Below are positions 61,949 to 64,000 of a DNA stretch of 64,000 bases, one piece after another; positions within the stretch are counted from its first letter, which is position 1, and the number at the start of each line of letters is the position of its first letter. The notes beneath the pieces are model-generated. The model was given only the letters and a program-made list of their open reading frames with translations, was not told the DNA's origin and searched no databases. A program made the position numbers and the translations under genes. Source of the DNA: Solibacillus sp040274725 (GTDB lineage: Bacteria; Bacillota; Bacilli; Bacillales_A; Planococcaceae); assembly GCA_040274725.1 (NCBI GenBank), contig JBEMAQ010000003.1:160822-224821 (forward strand). The letters run 5' to 3'.

Positions 61949-62887
61949 CTACTCCTCAATCGGCTTCAAGTCCGCTTCAATTTCCGCGCGGCGTGATTGT
62001 AAAAATGGCGGTAAATCAAGTTGTTCCCCTAGACGCTCCACATCCCCGTCTATCATAAAGCCTGGCCCATCTGTTGCGAGCTCAAATAAAATGCCATTTT
62101 CTTCACGGAAGTACAGACTTTTAAAATAGTAGCGGTCTACAATGCCCGCTGTCATAAAGCCGCGTGCACGTACCTGCTGTTCCCAGTAGATCAGCTCCTC
62201 ATCATCCTTTATACGAATCGCGACATGGTGAATGCTGCCCTTACCCGGTTTTTCATTTGGCCCATCTTTTTTAATCGCCACAAACTCACCGAAAATCTCA
62301 CCTGCTACCGATTGGAAAATCGCCTCTGTATCCGTTTGTGACAATGGATGATAGCCAAATAACTCTGTAACGGTTGATGCAAAGCTTGCTAAATTTGCGA
62401 CCGTTACCTCCACTGTCCCCATCCCTTGAATTTGATGCGCGGCCGGTACATCTGATTTGTCCCATGTCTCCCAGTGCGCGACCTTTTCGCCTGTTACTTG
62501 GATTACCAATTGCAAACCTTCTGCATCCTGAAAATGAAGTGCAGGGCGATTTGCGTACGTCGTTACTTCTCCGTGCTCCACGCCAAACGAGATAAAGCGC
62601 TGACGCCAAAATTCTAAACTCTCAATAGTAGGTACAACGAGTCCAATACGCGTAATCGCATTTGTCCCACGCTGCGTACGCCCGACCATTGGGATTTCAA
62701 AAAACGATAATTCCGTCCCTGGACTACCTGTTTTGTCGCCGAAAAATAAATGATACATCGACGGCGAGTCTTGATTCACTGTCAGCTTCACGCGGCGTAA
62801 GCCTAATACCTTCTTATAGAAATGATTATTTTTAGTCGCATTTTTTGTAATCATAGAAATGTGGTGATGCCCTGAAATTGTATGCAT
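61949..62887 (-). CDS. mhqO: MhqO-type ring-cleaving dioxygenase
   Basis: 312-residue VOC protein with four beta-alpha modules: GHHHISMITKNATKNNHFYKKVLGLRRVKLTVNQDS near the start, then GKGSIHHVAIRIKD and an EENGILFELATDGPGF end, giving the His, His, Glu metal ligands. Relatives (MhqA, MhqO) cleave hydroquinones and protect from quinone stress. The MhqR-type box right before it supports this role. Confidence 0.88.
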   Translation of the reverse strand: MHTISGHHHISMITKNATKNNHFYKKVLGLRRVKLTVNQDSPSMYHLFFGDKTGSPGTELSFFEIPMVGRTQRGTNAITRIGLVVPTIESLEFWRQRFISFGVEHGEVTTYANRPALHFQDAEGLQLVIQVTGEKVAHWETWDKSDVPAAHQIQGMGTVEVTVANLASFASTVTELFGYHPLSQTDTEAIFQSVAGEIFGEFVAIKKDGPNEKPGKGSIHHVAIRIKDDEELIYWEQQVRARGFMTAGIVDRYYFKSLYFREENGILFELATDGPGFMIDGDVERLGEQLDLPPFLQSRRAEIEADLKPIEE

Positions 62888-62904
62888 AAATAAAACTCCT
62901 TATT

Positions 62905-62922
62905 TATCTCGAATTCGAGATA
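62905..62922. promoter_or_regulatory. MhqR-type operator
   Basis: TATCTCGAATTCGAGATA, a perfect 18-bp palindrome 18 bases before the dioxygenase start, matches the MhqR box known from B. subtilis quinone-stress genes. MhqR itself is not in the window. Confidence 0.8.
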
Positions 62923-62999
62923 TTTTTGATTATAGTAACATTTTGATTTAAAAAAAGCTATACTTAAGTTTCAAACTCGCTCGTAGAAAGGAATTTGGC

Positions 63000-63932
63000 A
63001 TGACAAATATTGTGCTCCAACTGACAACTGAACAACAACAAACTATCCGCGCGCATTACGCCACATCCCTTGTAACACGTAATGCACCGGGCGTCATTTT
63101 CGCCGCGAAGTTATTCGATACGTCGATTACTGCCTATAAATCTGGCAAAGTGATGTTTCAAGGCGCAGGAGCAGCACGTGAGGCGGCTCGCTGGGGAACA
63201 GCGCCTGATCAAAAAGAAAAAATTGTGAAAACAAAGGGAGATCTACTACCGACTAATTTCGCCACGCTTTCTGTCATTGGCTCAGATGAAACAGGAACCG
63301 GTGACTATTTTGGCCCTGTTACCGTCGCAGCGGCTTATGTACCTGCTGACAAAATCGCGCTTGTACAAGAGCTTGGCGTCAAGGATTCAAAAATGTTAAC
63401 CGATGACTACATGCGAAAAATTGCGCCAGATTTAATGAAAGTGTGCCCGCACAGTATTTTAACGCTGCGAAACGATAAATATAACGCCATCCAAGCAAAG
63501 GGCTACTCGCAAGGGAAAATTAAAGCACTGCTGCATAATCAGGCACTCAAGCATGTGCTCGGTAAAATCGCGCCGGAAACACCAGAGTATATTTTAATCG
63601 ACCAATTTGCGGAGCGTGGTATTTATTACAATCACATTAAAAATGAAAAAGAAATTGTACGTGACAATGTGCTATTTTCAACAAAGGCAGAAAACTTACA
63701 TGTCGCGGTTGCTACTGCATCCATTCTAGCGCGCTATGCCTTCTTGAAGGAAATGGACCGCCTCGCTAGTCTCATTGGCTTCCCACTACAAAAAGGCGCA
63801 AGTGCAAAAGTTGATGACATGGCCGCGCGTATTTGGTTAAAGCACGGTGAAGAGACATTAAAGTCCATGACGAAGTGGCATTTCGCGAATACGGAGAAAG
63901 CACGAACGTTACTCAAGAAAAAACGACAATAA
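63000..63932 (+). CDS. rnhC: ribonuclease HIII
   Basis: 310 residues: N-terminal TBP-like substrate-binding domain (about 1-80), then the RNase H type 2 fold with catalytic IGSDETGTGDYFGPV and LIDQFAERG, and ILARYAFLKEM. It removes RNA from RNA-DNA hybrids. AAAGGAA precedes the ATG by 8 bases. Confidence 0.95.
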   Translation: MTNIVLQLTTEQQQTIRAHYATSLVTRNAPGVIFAAKLFDTSITAYKSGKVMFQGAGAAREAARWGTAPDQKEKIVKTKGDLLPTNFATLSVIGSDETGTGDYFGPVTVAAAYVPADKIALVQELGVKDSKMLTDDYMRKIAPDLMKVCPHSILTLRNDKYNAIQAKGYSQGKIKALLHNQALKHVLGKIAPETPEYILIDQFAERGIYYNHIKNEKEIVRDNVLFSTKAENLHVAVATASILARYAFLKEMDRLASLIGFPLQKGASAKVDDMAARIWLKHGEETLKSMTKWHFANTEKARTLLKKKRQ

Positions 63933-63954
63933 AAAAATCGTGCGGTAATATGGT

Positions 63955-63998
63955 ACCTGTGGATAGGACACTTGAAAAAGAGTGTGCTATTCACAGGT
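63955..63998. repeat. long inverted repeat at the window edge
   Basis: Arms ACCTGTGGATAGGACACT and AGTGTGCTATTCACAGGT (16 of 18 paired) around TGAAAAAG. Could be the rnhC terminator, although no T-run follows within the window, or the end of a repeat or insertion element continuing to the right. Confidence 0.5.
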
Positions 63999-64000
63999 AT

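Overview
The window is chromosomal DNA of a low-GC, endospore-forming Firmicute. Many spore genes are present: two germinant-receptor operons, cwlJ, a SleL/YaaH-type lysin, lytH, cotJABC, gerE and an alpha/beta SASP. The right half follows the Bacillus gene order rph-racE-gerE-sdhBAC-yslB-lysC-uvrC-trxA-etfA-etfB-fadB-fadR-lcfA-yshE-mutS2-polX-cvpA-zapA-rnhC. SLH-domain surface proteins and the overall gene content suggest Planococcaceae (Solibacillus/Lysinibacillus-like). That placement is inference.

Layout. 0-1.5 kb: AT-rich, two small membrane proteins. 1.5-7.5 kb: selO, a germinant-receptor operon in B-A-C order, and a DUF2268-like metalloprotease. 7.5-7.8 kb: a chain of hairpins enclosed by an outer stem. 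7.8-17.5 kb: a HpaB-like flavin monooxygenase followed by spore-wall genes (lytH, a polysaccharide deacetylase, SASP, SleL-like, cwlJ) and a second receptor operon in A-B-C order. 17.5-25.5 kb: a secreted SLH-metallo-beta-lactamase-excalibur protein, cotJABC, a VanW lipoprotein, an ECF sigma/anti-sigma pair and an erythromycin esterase-like protein. 25.5-33.6 kb: an accessory region full of decay. It holds a 5'-truncated tRNA-Ala, a resolvase remnant, a GHKL ATPase with an amber codon and no 3' end, a metallophosphoesterase half-gene fused to it, a cpRec-type gene with an amber codon, and HipA-like and GNAT remnants. Among these lie intact genes: an acyl-ACP desaturase, a DEDDh exonuclease and two phosphoesterases. 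33.6-37.8 kb: arsenic genes, namely a MarR-type regulator plus a cysteine-rich flavoprotein sharing a repeated 19-bp promoter motif, facing arsR-arsB-arsC. 38-64 kb: the conserved housekeeping block, with a lysine riboswitch before lysC, a FadR operator before fadR and an MhqR-type box before a ring-cleaving dioxygenase.

How it works together. The left part makes, senses and opens the spore. The fad/etf/lcf block activates and oxidises fatty acids and passes electrons to ETF; succinate dehydrogenase is nearby. uvrC, mutS2, polX and rnhC maintain DNA. The most interesting parts are the decayed 27.9-33.3 kb cluster, whose domains resemble nucleic-acid repair and conflict systems, and the MarR/thiol-rich flavoprotein unit. 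Several genes use unusual starts (TTG, and probably ATT and ATC). One deacetylase gene needs a +1 correction at a T8 run to regain its membrane anchor.
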